This document shows positions 26,501 through 39,837 of a stretch of DNA of 64,000 nucleotides, piece after piece (the stretch's first letter is position 1; every line of letters starts with the position of its first letter). The position numbers and the translations under genes are program-made. The notes below the pieces were generated by a model, which was given only the letters and a program-made list of their open reading frames with translations, ran no database searches and was not told the DNA's origin. The stretch lies in NCBI GenBank assembly GCA_000711775.1, contig ARYC01017059.1, positions 1-64,000 on the forward strand, given 5' to 3'. The DNA comes from Oxytricha trifallax. Lineage: Eukaryota > Ciliophora > Spirotrichea > Sporadotrichida > Oxytrichidae.

Positions 26501-28501
26501 TGAATAAGTTAAATATTTTTCCCTGATAAATCTACTAATTTTTGCTTAATTTTGCTTTTAATCTAATTTACCAAGTTATTTTGCTTTTTCTTTTACTCAA
26601 ACCCCAAAAGAAGCATTTTTGAGAATTTTTCATGATCAGCCTCTTGATTAAAATTTTATGCTAGTATTTCTTTAAAAGCTTAATTTTATTCAAGCTTCTT
26701 CTTTATTGAATTTTGTAATCCTTTTGCAAAATTTATCAATGAAATTTATTTGGAGGACTATTCATTGATATTCTCATCCTCGCTTGAAGTTAAGTCATTT
26801 TCAATTTTAACAGTTAGAGTCAGTTTTGTATAATTAGCTTTAAGTTTGGCGATGAATAGTAGAACCAAATTTCCTTAGATCAAAGTGAAAAGAAGACTAG
26901 TCTATATTATGATTCTTAACTTCAAGAATCTTATCGAGATTAGATGAATTCAGTTGGGAAAAGACATCGTTTGGAGAATACATATTTCGATTGCAGTTTG
27001 AAGTTACTTCAGCATTTGTGTTGTCCTTTGTTCTTTAAGTGATAGGATTACTAAAGAAAGAGGCTTCAAGCTTTTATTTATCCATAGATAGATTTTACTT
27101 CTGATTCATTTTTTGAACTTGATGTCTAAGTTCTCTATCGTCTATTTATTGCATTTGTTTCTTGTTTTGAACCTTGATACATACATCACAATTTTTAATA
27201 TCTTAGGTTAGCTCTGCTTCTATTTCCTCAATAGATTTCATTTTCCCATCTAGAAATTATTACATTAAGTTTGAGTTCTGGTTTAAGGATTAACTTTTCT
27301 AGTGATTGTACCGATGCCCATATTTTGAATTTTTTGCAAACTTATCATTAGCTCTTACCTTGACTGCTTGATTTTGAAGATTTTTGCTTTTAAAATATTA
27401 GTTTTAGTCTAATTTATTGTATTCCTCGACTGAGGACTCCATATTTAATTATGTCACTGCTTAATAATTATCAAGCTCCTCTAATTTTAATTTCTTCACA
27501 GTTTCAATTTCATGATTTCTTTTTTGTAATTCATTCTCAAATTTCTTCAGGTGTTTTGAGTTCTTGCCAGTCATGCTGTGATTAATAGATTGAGAGACCT
27601 TTAATTATTTGGAAAGGCGTGTATAAGTTTGATTTTGGTGAGTTTATAGGGACACATCAGCTTGATAATTGTTTTGCAATTATTTGGTTTATTTATTAAT
27701 TAAATATGCAGGATCCTCATAAATTAAAAGACTTTATCTTACATCTAAATAACTAATAATGAAAATTCCCAACTTAAGCGACAATATTTTATAACTCTAA
27801 TAATATAAAAGACTTTAATTTTAAGTACTTTGATCATTTTTCGAAAACTTTCTATTATCAAACAATCCAGAGATTTCATTACTATTGCTATGAGTGGATA
27901 AGTTTGCTTGATACCTCTTATAATCGTACCCTAAACCTTAAATAGAGTCCCTCATTCTATTTTATTGCATTACTTAATTGTTTTTGTCATTGCTTTATCG
28001 ATTTGGAGAAACTTTCATTGATGATGGAAATTTAAGTCTGGGATTGAGTGCCTTAGGCTCAATTTTTATATCGTGAAATTTCATCGTTTTAATATCAGCA
28101 AGCAAAATATTTTTTATTACCACAGAAATCTACGTCTATTTAAATGAAAATAACCATATTTATTTAAAATCAGCTGCTTTTTAAGTGGATCTTGAAGACC
28201 TGCCCCCTGTTAGTGAGATTCCTTGATGTATTTGCTTCTTGTCAAATCTGTTAATTATTTTTCTTTGATTTGCTATCAAACTATTACTCGCAGTCTAATT
28301 TTAACGCTGAACTGTGAAGTGATTATTCATTCCCGACAGTATTTCACCATGATTATCAAGTTACACAGCCGGTTTATTATTAATTAAAGTAAATATAGTA
28401 TATGTAAGTTAAAATTAAAGAATGTAAATTAGCATTGGTTTATGGAGAGAGTCTCTAACAGATGGAAAACCTTTTTCGTAAGTTGAATTTTGCATTTTCA
28501 T
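23526..28501 (-). CDS. Leucine-rich-repeat protein with conserved C-terminal helical domain, copy 1
   Basis: The ATG at 28501 opens MKMQNSTYEKGFPSVRDSL. After an IES (pointer GGTTTA) a basic, disordered N-terminus follows. The middle (about 25500-26300) carries ribonuclease-inhibitor-type LRRs, for example KLVELDISFNQLPSHSMGKI and TIQDLNLSWNEI. The C-terminal part has the blocks NPDRALCRYEFLEILVRIAG and KGPNPYKKLAFVEFLEYICR, and the stop is TGA at 23526-23528. I recognise the architecture from ciliate LRR proteins but not a specific function; a scaffold or ciliary role is only a guess. The gene at 29710-35376 is a tandem paralogue in the same orientation and with the same block order. Confidence 0.75.
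28371..28442 (-). other. IES in LRR gene copy 1 with pointer GGTTTA
   Basis: GGTTTA occurs at 28371-28376 and 28437-28442 (TAAACC on the coding strand). Removing 66 bp joins VRDSLHKP to AVQLDNHGEILSGMNN without a frame change. The frame also happens to stay open through the IES, so reading frame alone would not have revealed it. Its AT richness and the pointer do. Confidence 0.7.
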
Positions 28502-29709
28502 TCTTGTTAAGAAAAACTGATTTTATGTCTCTTGCCTTGAACTGTCCAGCAATTAACTTGGATTGTCTAGAATTAGCGATTAATCAATATTTTTATATAA
28601 TAACTCAACATTTTTTATAGTTTTTTCCTAAAAAATAATAAGTTTAGGAATTTTATATGGTCAATCTTTTTTATTTTGTAAATGTATTGCGGAAGAAGCC
28701 TTTAGATGTTTATAGAATTCTGCGTCTGTTAACTGACTTTAATATAGTTATTAGCTCAATTATTTCATTTAAAAAAATTGAAAGAAGAGCAAAAAGGATT
28801 AAAGTTAATTTAAATTATTTTTTTCATTATAATTATTTATATATACTAAACTAAAATTTTAATTTTATTTGATTTCCTTAAATAAATAATTGTTCTAACC
28901 GAAAAGCCCCTCCCCACCCTTAACCGATATATCCCTCCCCACCCCCAACCTATTTTATAATAAAAAATCTTTTAAAAATAAGAATTTTAAAAATTAATCA
29001 TTGTTATTAATTTAAATATAATTAAAATTATTAAACTTTAATTATAAATAAAAATAATTATTCAATCAAAAAATTTTAAAATTCTCATTAATAAAAGATT
29101 TTATAAATTATTAAATTATTTTTAAATTATAAAATAGGTAGGGGGTGGGGAGGGGTATCTCGGTGTAGAGTGGGGAGGGGGTGGGGAGGGGTATCTCGGT
29201 TAAAACAAATATTAACCAAAAAGGTTTTTTAGTATACAATTAGAAAATAAACCAAAAATTACCAATACATCCTTGACTTTAAAATTATTCGTTCTTATTA
29301 AAAATAAATCTTAAATCATCATTATGATTTAGGCATATTAATTTTGATATTTTTTACTTATTTTAATATCGTGTTATTATTAAATAATATCCAATAAAAT
29401 TAATTGGTATAGTAATTAAATATCAAACTCATCCTCGAAAAATAGTTAATAATCTAAAAATAAATTTAATAGAAATTTAAGGAATAAATCATTTCTACAA
29501 TTTTAAGCATGAAAGTTAATTATATAAATTATAATTTATATCTCTTTTATAAATCATACTCAGAATAAGTGAAAATTCAATAACCAACGCATCAACATAG
29601 CAAAAAACTAATTCCAGATTCAATTAAATATTTATTTTCATTCATATTATAAACATTAGAGATTTCATAAATATAAAGTATTAGAATTAATAAATAATTC
29701 ATATTCTAA
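28502..29709. other. Spacer between the LRR paralogues
   Basis: AT-rich DNA between the start of LRR copy 1 and the end of LRR copy 2. The only structure seen is the inverted-repeat element at 28891-29207. The remainder shows no coding segment I can support. Confidence 0.55.
28891..29207. mobile_element. 317-bp inverted-repeat element, TGTTCTAACC family
   Basis: The left end is TGTTCTAACCGAAAAGCCCC and the right end the imperfect complement (GGTATCTCGGTTAAAACA). Both ends carry a C-rich (or G-rich) block of the type CCCCTCCCCACCC, doubled on each side. The AT-rich middle is itself palindromic. An element with the same terminal motifs lies at 44149-45042, so this is a family. No coding capacity. 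Confidence 0.75.
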
Positions 29710-32700
29710 TCAATTTAATTATATATTCCTGTGTGATATCTCAGGTAAATCATTGTCTTCTTCAGGATATACAAAATTTGATTTATTTTGTAAATCAGTA
29801 TTGCTGCTGTACTATTGCTTCCTCTACTCTTAAATATATTAATTTATTATCTTATCATCTTCATCGCCCTCACTGCAACTGTCAACTTCATTTATAGAAT
29901 TTCTTGAATTATGATTTTGTGAAAGTGTTTTGGGGTTTTGGCTTTATTAAGGTAGCTTTAATTGAGATTCTGAGAGACCGCTTGCAAGTTTAGTTTGTCT
30001 TTTTATCTCATAACGCAAAAGCTCGTTTCTATCTAAGCCAGCAAGAGGAATTATGAAATCAAGAACTTTTTCTACTTTTTCATACAATGCCCAGTCTTCT
30101 TCCTTATAAACTTAAGAAAGATTCAATCAGATCTATAGTTGTTTTATATTTTAAGTTTACTTCTCTTCTCCAAGCCTTCCTATAAACTCAAGAAACTCTA
30201 CAAAGCTTAATTTAAGATAAGGATTGACTCCCTTGTAATTCATTTCATTGGCAACTGTCATTTTACTCATCCCATAGCACTGTATAGCATCTCGTATATT
30301 TATCTCCAATCCCCTTGCGTCCTTAGTAACTAGATCAACAGCATCGTTGAATGACATCCATTTTTGTTTATAGGAAAAATAACTCTTATAAATTTTCTAC
30401 AAAGCGTACATATTCTAGTCAAAGATCAAATTCACATCATTTGTCCAAAGATTTTAATCTCTAAAAGATTGCCAAGGCAATTTAAATTGATGATTAAGAA
30501 TATTCTCATTCAAAAGCTTTTCAAGAGCTTCACTATATGACATAGTAATCTTTTACTCTTTAAATTTTTAGCCTGCTATTCTAACCAAGACTTCAAAAAA
30601 TTCATACCTACACAGAGCTCTGTCTGGATTCTCTGAGATTTACTCTAGTTCAACATTTGTAGCTATAAATTGTCGATCAATGACAGAGAGAGGTGTATTT
30701 GCATCTATGATATTTGCTTGCTTTATAAATTGCGAAAAATCCATCCAATTTATATTTGGAAAGTTTGAACAAGAAATCAATGTTGTATAAATGTCTTTAA
30801 GTTAAACAATATGCTTTTTTATTAATTGTTCACATGCTTTTATATCGTCTGGGTCTTTAATAAATCTTGCAAGTTTCCAATATTTAAAGTCTTCTACTAA
30901 CATCGTTTGATAAGTCTAAAAAAAAGAGAAACATTAAAATCTCTTCTGTATCTACTTTCCAATCTTCAAAAACATTGGCTTTTTTCTCAATAAATTCAAC
31001 CACCTCTTAATTCTGCGGTGGCTCATATATAAACTAATTGATTTCTTTCATTCTTACTTCACTCAGGAAATATTTAACTTCAGAATTTATCTACCCCTCA
31101 TTATCAATAATTTTAAAGCTTTCAACTTGCAAACTAGGCTTTACATAATCAGCATAAATATTTAGGTTTTCGTTATAATCTTCGATACTGAAATTATTTG
31201 GAATAATCTATGGCTCATTTATTGTGATTTTTTATTAATAAATTGTTTTCCAAAGATTTTGATATATTTTGTTTTAGAGTGAGTTCGACACATTAGAGAG
31301 GCCTTAGAATATGTTTTTACCAATAGTCAACTTTTAAGTTTTTGATTAAGCTTGTTGTTCTTCTCTCATTTTTCTATAGTTTTTATTATCAATAAGTTTT
31401 GGAAAATCTTTCATTCTTATCATTTCGTTTTTGTGTTTTTTCATAAAACTTTCATAGCTGCCACTTATGTAAAATTAATCCTGCATTATACCTGACATAC
31501 TTTATCTCATAAAAGATCTTGATGACAATTCAGGGAGTTTTCTAGCTGTTTATGTATTTTTAGCATGAATATAAAGAAAAGAATGATTTTAAATATGAAT
31601 AAAACTACTTTTTATTATAAAAAGAGTATATTTCCATCTTCCACATATGAAACAATCGTCTCCAATTTTCCATTATTCTGAATTTATGATTTCAGGATGT
31701 CCTAAAATTCTTTGTAGCACCCATTTTTCTTACTTAGGGACTTCATCTTGGTTTTAGCAAGTTTGACATTTGAAAAATTGCATGTCTTTATCTATTTGAT
31801 GTCTCTCAACATTGAACTTATAGGCTGTTTTCCAATCGTCCTTAAATATGCTTTGAAAAAATTACAATACTCATAAATAATTATAAAGTAGTTGGAAAAA
31901 ATGCTGTGAGTATTAGGCTTTGGAAGCGAATTTGTTTTATCATTAGTGAAATAGGTAGGCTGAATACCCATATTTATATATGTCTTAAGGGATTAATCCT
32001 CTTTAAGCATGGTTGTATAGTTCATGTGTAAAGCTTAGATCGACAAAGATTTCTTAACAGATTTTAAAATCCCAAGGACTTATAATTAATATAGAAAATT
32101 TTAAAATTCATTAATTTGAGGGTTATCATATCGAGAATGTTTAAACATTTTGGAAAGGTCTAAATGAGTCAAGTTTCTATTTATTCGGATAAATTATCTC
32201 AGAGCCTGTAAACTAATGTCATTACTAATTTCATTCCATGACAAATTTACATCTTGTAAGTAGCCATTATCACTTAAACTCATTATGATATTTCTCATGC
32301 CTTTCGTACCAAATTTATTCCATGAAATATCTAATTATACAAGATATGGAGAATTTTGTGAAATTAATTATGCTATGTAATCAGCTGACTAATCAGATAA
32401 GTTGCACTTTGCCAATTTCAAATGTTTCAAAAATACTGTATCAAAAGCTAAACTATCAAGTATTAGGTTAATAGCTTTTTGCTACACATCGCAATTGATT
32501 ACTCTCAAAGATTCTAACATTTTAGCTTAAGAAACTTAAATATGATTTTATACAATAATTTTGGCAGATTTGATGCTTAATATGTTAGTATTAGAATAGA
32601 TTAAGCTTTTTAAATTGTTTTCACTTGGTAGGCTACATAAAAGTGTGCAAAAGTTTTCATCTGTCATTAAATTGTTCGATAAACATATCATATTGAGATT

Positions 32701-35376
32701 CTCTTATAAATTATTTAGACTACTAGATAAAGCTCTAACTTAATCTAAATTAAGGTTTTAATTTATCAAGATAAATTTCCCATCTTAAATGTTTGTTAAA
32801 ATTTATGGCATTGGCATTGCCATACTATTTTTACAATTTCTCATAAACTCCATTTAAATGTCTTATGTCCCATCAACTAAAATTAAAATTTATCTCATAG
32901 TTGATTAAACTTACGAAATTTAGGTTCATTAAATACTTTGAGTTTATTACTGAGAACTAATTCCCTCTCTTATATCTACACCAGGCCATCTAAAAATTTA
33001 GAGTTGCCATAATCATTAACTGTATTATTCAAATCTCTATTAAAAACAGTACTCTTTTTCCTCCTTACTTTTTGCTCCCTACTTTTGATTTAATTGACTT
33101 GAGTTTATTGTTTCAATAGTGCAACGAGGAAACTACTTTCATCAATTTAAGAATTTTGAAAGTTTGCCATCATTTTAAACTTAAAGTCTTGTTTTCTTTG
33201 GTCTTCTTATTATTTAAATCGGTGAAGCAGCTACTTTTAAGTTTAATTTGGGGAAATATCCAGCTCATATTCATCTTCTAAATCTGGTTCTAACATCCTC
33301 AAAAGACTACTCTAGGAGTACTACTCATCATTATTTGATATTGAATTTGATTTTCTATTAATTTTCAAAGATTCTACTACCTGACTTATATATGGTTAAT
33401 AATTAAGTTGCTTGTTTTTATTTTAGGATACTGTTTTGAATTAGAAAGTAACTGCTTTATTTTCTTACTAATAAGACCAACTTTTATCTTGTAATTAAGT
33501 TTAAAAAGTTGGAAGAAAGGAAAATTTGCTAATATTTTATGAGTTTCTATCATTTAATGGAGAGTTTTACGCGAAATCTAATTCAAAGATAAAACAGCTT
33601 AAATTATTTACCTGTCAAAAAGGTTGCGCCTTAAACTTTGGCAGATTATTAAGGAGATTGCTGGGGAGAATTTTAGATATAGCTGCTTCTATTATCAAGT
33701 GATGGGCATCGAAATTGGGTCTAAAACATAAATTTAAACAAATTAAAAATGAATGAATTTATAACTTACCATTTTTTGATTTTAGACTTCAAATTGCATA
33801 TTGTTCATAAATTTCTAAACCTCTGCTTAGCTTACTCTCAATTTTTCTTTCTACTTTAAATCCTCCTTTTTATTTAATGTCATATTGTCTTGTTCAATTC
33901 TTGATTTATGACTTTTATGTTTTTGTTAACTTTATTTCTAATCTATGGTTTTCAAAACTGCAGGGTGATTGCTGTTCTTGCTCTGAGTTTTCCTATGGCT
34001 ATAATATTTGCTTCTATATTAAAATTATTATAAATATTGGTTAATTTTTACTGTATTTAATTTAATCTGTCAAGTTTAGAAGCATCAATTGCAGAATTTA
34101 GCTCAGTGAATACTCCATAAACCTTAAAATTATAAATAACTTTAAATTTTATCTTGTAATTAATAATTTATGGACCAGCAATATTGGAGTATGTATTAAT
34201 TCTAGATTGAGTCTTAAGATCCAGTTTTTCTAGCTATTTTTTGTTAAAATTCTTTAAGTTGCTAAGATATTCATTCAAATCTCCAATGCTAGTTTCCACG
34301 TTAGTTCCTGAAAATTTCCCATTCCCTGCCAATTCAGATTAATTAAGTGTAGTTTTGTAAAATAATAAATATATTTATATATTTTGAGATTTATATAATA
34401 TTTTCAAATTTATCATATCAACAAAAATAATATTGTTGTAAGGTGCTGGAGTATTAATCTAAGTCATAAAGTATTTCGTAGGGTCTTTACTTTGTTATCG
34501 CACTTGCAGCACTCTTGAATCATAAACTAATTTTCCATCATCTATGAAAAAATGAAAAATACTTTTTTTAACTTACTTTATGTCAGGTTTTTGGTGACAG
34601 TCGGACTCATCTCAAAATATATTTAATATTATTTTTGGCTAATATTAAATATCTTCTAAAAAATACAAATAAATGATATAAATTATTTTCTCAACTGAAT
34701 GATAATTATGCTTATTGTTCGTTATTCTGCTGTTAATACTGATATAATTATTCCTATTCTATTCTTATTGATTGGTTTTATAAGCTTTGTATATTTCTTT
34801 AATACCAATTGATTTCGTGTTGCTATGACTAATAATATAATCACTTGTGTTATTATTGCTCTCCAATGAATAATATTTTTATTATTGTGATGAAATATCC
34901 ACACTTTTATTCACTAAATTGACTCTGTTTTTTTAATTTTATTTGGCTATTTATAGAGTGCCTTGTGGGAAATTATAGCTATGTCTATTTTTAGAATTTA
35001 ACTTCCAGTCTTTCTCAATTGATAAAGTCTTCTCATCTAAATTAGGCAAATATATTGAGATAAATTCATGTAGATTTTGAAATAAATTCTTATAAATACC
35101 TTAATGGTGCGAGGAGTAATCAGTTGGAGAAATATGAAGATCTAGTGAGCCACTGTTTCGCCTGTTTTTCACCTGATTCTATAAGAAAGTATATAATATG
35201 ATATTTAAAGAAAAAATTGCAAAAAATAAAGCCTTTTTAAAAGATCTTACCATGTCAATAGATTGATAGACTCCTCCTCTAGATTTATGTGTATTTTGGT
35301 TATTTTTGAGTACACTAAGATTTAAATTATTTGAGTTTCTTTTGATATTTGTTGTTAGAGTTGAATCCATGCTCAT
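29710..35376 (-). CDS. Leucine-rich-repeat protein with conserved C-terminal helical domain, copy 2
   Basis: The ATG at 35376 opens MSMDSTLTTNIKRNSNNLNL and the exon ends at a GTAAGA donor; this first intron (about 35187-35250) finishes TTATAG. After a disordered, Asn/Ser-rich N-terminus with many inserts come LRRs at about 31900-32900, such as YLVQLDISWNKFGTKGMRNI and GYLQDVNLSWNEI. The C-terminal blocks are DAIQCYGMSKMTVANEMNYK and GVNPYLKLSFVEFLEFIGRL, then an acidic tail. The TGA is at 29710-29712. It matches copy 1 block for block in the LRR and C-terminal regions but diverges in the N-terminal region, so the duplication is old. Function unknown. Confidence 0.75.
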
Positions 35377-35705
35377 TTTATTTATAATTTTGCAGTTATT
35401 TAATTGATATTAAATATATTAAATAACATGACATACTATAATTCTATAATCAAACAATGCTTGCGTTTTAAAATTTAGCAGAATTCTTAAAATCAATAAA
35501 TAAATAATAAATATATTTTGGTGATTGAAAATGAGTTTTCAATTTTAAACAAAATGATATTAAAAATTCCTTTTCATATTACCCCTAAAATATCTTTTTG
35601 TAAGCTGTTGATAATATTTAGTCCTATTTTGAATAAATAATCATTGCATTATACGTCATCTATAACAAATCTTAAGTAATTTAGTATAATTTTGATAGTC
35701 CATTC

Positions 35706-37198
35706 TCACAACCACTTTTCTCTTTGGCCCTTATTCCAGAGACCCTTCTTGACCTGTCCATCTTTGCTGTAGAACATACCCTCCCCATCTTAATTTCCGT
35801 CTTTCCACTCTCCATCGTACTTTCTGCCATCTGGCCAGTTAAAGACTGTGATATAGTAATATTATTTCGTATTAATTATAATCAATTAAAGACACCTTGA
35901 CCATGTTTCTTGTCATTCAAGTAGTCTCCTTCATAGACTCTGCCGTCTTACCAGGTGAATCTACCCTTGCCATGCATCTTATTGGCAAGCCAGGTTCCCT
36001 CGTATTCTCTTCCATCCTTCACCCAGTGATATTTACCGTAACCCTGAATTAAGTTATTCTAGAATTCTCCCTCATAGGTTGATCCATCTGCTAATATATT
36101 ATTTTCTTAGAAGCAAGTAATGAAAATACCTTGAGTATTTATGATAAGCTATTATAAATTTAAATAATGCTAAGCTCAACTTGCCCTCTCCGTGCTTTTT
36201 GTTGTCTCTGTAGGTACCTTCATAAACTGCACCATCTGGAAAAACTTCCTTGCCTTGTCCATGTTTCTAGTCTTATACATAGTGACCATCGTAGACAGAA
36301 CCATCAATATTTGGATTTTTACATATCTTTTTATCAATAAAAATGAAGAATATTGGTTTGATGACCAAAGCCATGTCTTAATCCATTTTAGAATTCACCC
36401 TCATACAAAAAATAAAATATCATGTGAAAAAATAAAATAATTAGTTTAAATTTTTAAATTTATTTACTTCATAGATATGCCCCTTTTTGAAATATGCCTT
36501 ACCATATCCATTGATTTTCCCATCAACCCATCTGCCATGGAAACTAGCCAATTTCTTCTCTGCAGTTGAAAATCTAAAGCTGCCTGGTCCTTCAAACGTA
36601 ACTCCATCTGATTTAACATACCCTCTGTAAAATAAAAAAATATCGAATAAAAACGCCCCTTTTTCTTATAAACAGAGCCAACACCATTCGAATTCTCAAG
36701 ATACACATATTCCAAATTTTCATCAATAATCTGGCTGTCTAGTTCCTCCTCCACCTTGAAGTAGGCCTCGTCGTGTGCGATTAGATAGTCAATTTTCTGA
36801 GATTTGTTCAGATTGTTATCCTCTTCTACTGCTTGTCTTGTTTTTACCTGCTATAGGAAGCCAGAGACAATGCCATTGTTGCCACCTTTAGTAGTACTTG
36901 CTGTGTCTTAATATAACAATAGAATATGAAATATTTTATAAAATAATAGATAATCTTCCACATATTAGTCTTTAATGTGAGCTGAATCAGTCGAAGCATT
37001 AAGTTGGTTATTATTGCCATCGCCATTCTTGTTATAAGCATCATCTTATTTCATAATATTTATTTTATAGAATATGTATTATTTGGTATAGCTTGAAATA
37101 ATCATAGGCTTATTTCCGTTTTTAACTGAGTTTTTAGCTGATTAAGGGTCTCTATTGTCAACCAGAGGTTAGCTGGGAGCACCACATAAATTTCCCAT
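35706..37198 (-). CDS. MORN-repeat protein with N-myristoylation signal
   Basis: The ATG at 37198 opens MGNLCGAPS. Gly2 followed by Asn and Cys fits N-myristoylation plus palmitoylation, so the product is probably attached to membrane. A linker with [20 protein letters not shown] leads to MORN repeats, for example [32 protein letters not shown] and [20 protein letters not shown]. The TGA is at 35706-35708, after [12 protein letters not shown]. IESs or introns interrupt it near 36600-36660, 36440-36475 and 36090-36180. MORN repeats bind phospholipids or act as membrane-skeleton scaffolds. Unlike the units to its right, this gene has its start and stop in the normal order. Confidence 0.78.
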
Positions 37199-37934
37199 AT
37201 TTTAAAGCAATTTTCTATTATATTGAATTAATATGATACATTCTTTCTTATTAATCACTAAATTGATCGAAAATTATCTAACTAGCTTGGGTATATATCA
37301 AAATAATGGTGAAGATATTACTTTTTTATTGGATATAAAAATATATTTAACTATCGCTTATAGACTGGATCCTCAAGTAATGCAATAAGAACTGGGTCTT
37401 AATCAGTGACAACAGACAGATTTAAATTTAATATTATTGTCGCAGAATATTTCATTTACTAAAATATTAGCTTTTTAAATTAATAATGAGAAATTTTATT
37501 CTCACACAAGTCACAATTTTTCATGCTTAGTTATAATCTTTATTATTTCATTGAGAAATTGGAATTATCTGAACTTTTAATACTGATATAAATACAGTTT
37601 TAATTATTTGTGAAAAAATTTATGTTTCTATCATGATTTTTTTAAAATCTATTTGAGAATATATCTAACATATCTATAATTAGCACTATCTTAAATAAAA
37701 TAAATACCAATTAATTTCAATATACTTTGAAAAATTGGCTACTCACTGATTATAGTATAAATCAAATTTAATTATATATATTTTATTTTGTCTTAAATTT
37801 AATTCATAAAAGAATTATTTGATTGATTTATGCTTTCATAATATTTAAAAATAAAATTTAATTCTTTCCCTAAATTAATTCTTATAATTTTATATATCTA
37901 AAAAAGAAATATTTTGTAATTTTCCACTTTTTAC
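37199..37934. other. AT-rich spacer
   Basis: I see no coding segment or repeat here. It lies between the ATG of the myristoylated MORN gene and the open outer end of the next MORN part. Confidence 0.5.
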
Positions 37935-39588
37935 TCTATTTAACTCTCATCAAAACTGCCGATTGCTACAGCTTCTTCAGTTTCTTTCTTCTCTTCCTCT
38001 TTATCATTACTTGTCTCAAATTCCTGTTCAGTTTCGATACCTAACTTAGAAGTGACCTTGAACTTGCCTATTTTTTCGCCTTTATTGAATGTTCCTTCAT
38101 ACCTTGTGCCATCAATTAGTATCTCTATACCTTTCCCATTTTGTTTGCCATCTAAGAATTCTCCAATATATACAGTTTTACTTTATTAAAAAATTTTATA
38201 AGATTATTTAACATTTAATATTTATATTTCATTAAACTTCCACTTTAAGTCATCTTGCCAATTCCATTAAATTTTCCATTCTTGAATTCTCCCAGATACT
38301 TATATAAAAAATAAATATTCGTTATAAATTATCTTAAATACACACACTTGGCAGCGTTTCTGAAAACACCAACTCCTTGTGGGATAAATTACTTATGATA
38401 ACCAGTGTATTTCCCACTATCTATAGCCAAATCCCTTGTATATTCCAGACTCTCATCCTTTATCTTCTAAGCCAATTCAATCTCAATCACTCTCAACATG
38501 TAATAATCCGCAAATTTAAGTTTGAAACCTTCTGGTATTTTATCTGAGGGAATCTTTTAAGTGAATAATTTATTTTCTAGGGCTTTGGTGATGGGATTTT
38601 GAGGTGTCTCTACCTTTTGAATTGATGTGTCTATTTATACTTAATCCTGATAAATATTAAGTAAAATAATAATATATCCTGTTGTAACTCCTAATTAGAA
38701 GTATCTTAGTTTTTATCAGTAGATGTAATAGTATTATTTTCACCATTATTCAACTGATTATCTTGACTATCATCATTATTATTATTGCAGAATACATTTA
38801 AATTTAAGAAATTATGATGAAATAACTTAATGATAAATCAAATTAGTGGCAGTTAATTTTGGTAGATTTAAACTATTCTGGGCTTATTTGAAAGTTAATT
38901 CAAAATTAACTGAACTTCATTATTTGTGTTTCTATTTTATCTCAACGAATGAGCGTAGTAATTTCAAATTAATGTGAGTGCATTATATATCAAATTAAAG
39001 TCATTGAATAAATGTAAAGTTAACATGAGATAAATTAGTGCATGCCAATAATAAAGTTAAGATAATTTTAAATTCTCTATCAAATAAGCTCAAGATAGTT
39101 AGAAATTAATCAAATTAACTGGCGCTAATTTGATTTATTGATTATTTGTTTTATTATAACCCCCCATATTAGAATGTATCCCTACCATATAGAAAACAAA
39201 AGTTAAAATTATCATTTTTTGTCTGATTATCGACTTCCTTGAAAGTGCGTTTCCTGCTAATCTCCTTGTTAAGTTACAATCCTTGATTGCTATCTTCCTC
39301 ATTGCCATTATTTCCGCTAATTTGTGATTGGTGTTCTACTTAATTGTTCTAATCATGATGCACCACTACTCCGATATCTGAATGATTAATAATTTAAACA
39401 TTTGCATAATTAAAGTAAATATCTTCTTGGTTTTCCACACTTGCGAGTGATTCGATAAGATTTATTATTTAATTTACATCAGTAGTAGCATTATTAGCAT
39501 TTTAATCATTGAAATTCTGAATTATATCATGTTGTGATAGCTATGGCTAGATATCAACTTGATTCAAAGTGGGATCAGTTTAATCCAT
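37935..39588 (-). CDS. 5' part of permuted MORN gene, unit 1
   Basis: The ATG at 39588 starts MDQTDPTLNQVDIQPQLSQH, an acidic disordered N-terminus. A MITE-like insert follows, then FKLKFADYYMLRVIEIELAQ, SGKYTGYHKQFIPQGVGVF and MORN units (EFLDGKQNGKGIEILIDGTR), ending in an acidic stretch with EEKKETEEAVAIGSFDES. No TGA follows for a long way; instead the coding character ends near 37935. The same domain order appears in the 5' parts at 43033-46479 and 52228-59281. The missing C-terminal half matches the part at 39838-41738. TAGA at the end of this part (37935-37938) and at the start of that one (41735-41738) would join them in frame as DESQIEEWQSKISEQN. Confidence 0.68.
38833..39138. mobile_element. 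306-bp MITE-like element inside a MORN gene
   Basis: The terminal inverted repeat ATAAATCAAATTAG continues inward as GYGSCAGTTAATT, with a few mismatches, at both ends. It lies between two coding segments of the minus-strand MORN 5' part, so it must be removed (as or within an IES) for that gene to be read. No open frame. Confidence 0.68.
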
Positions 39589-39837
39589 TTTTAAGATAGA
39601 TATAAGATATTACTTTTATTTTAACTTTATGATTGGATAGATATAGTCTAAATTGTATTGATTTATTCTGATAAAAAATATTAAAATTCGAATTTCACTT
39701 ATTTTAAAATTAATAAGAATATAGTAGCTCCTATTTATTCATATAAATATAATTTTTTTATAAAAAATATTGTAATAAACAGCAACATGAAATATTAAGT
39801 AATTGATTTGATAATTTTATAAGTTTTGCTATATTTT

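Noticed and set aside
29924-29942. TTTTGGGGTTTTGG-like telomeric tract as a possible transposon end or telomere
   Set aside because: It lies within a continuous coding segment of LRR copy 2 (QSQNPKTLSQ), with no inverted partner and no target duplication. Likewise GGGGTTTTGGGG at 8147-8158 encodes part of the channel protein.
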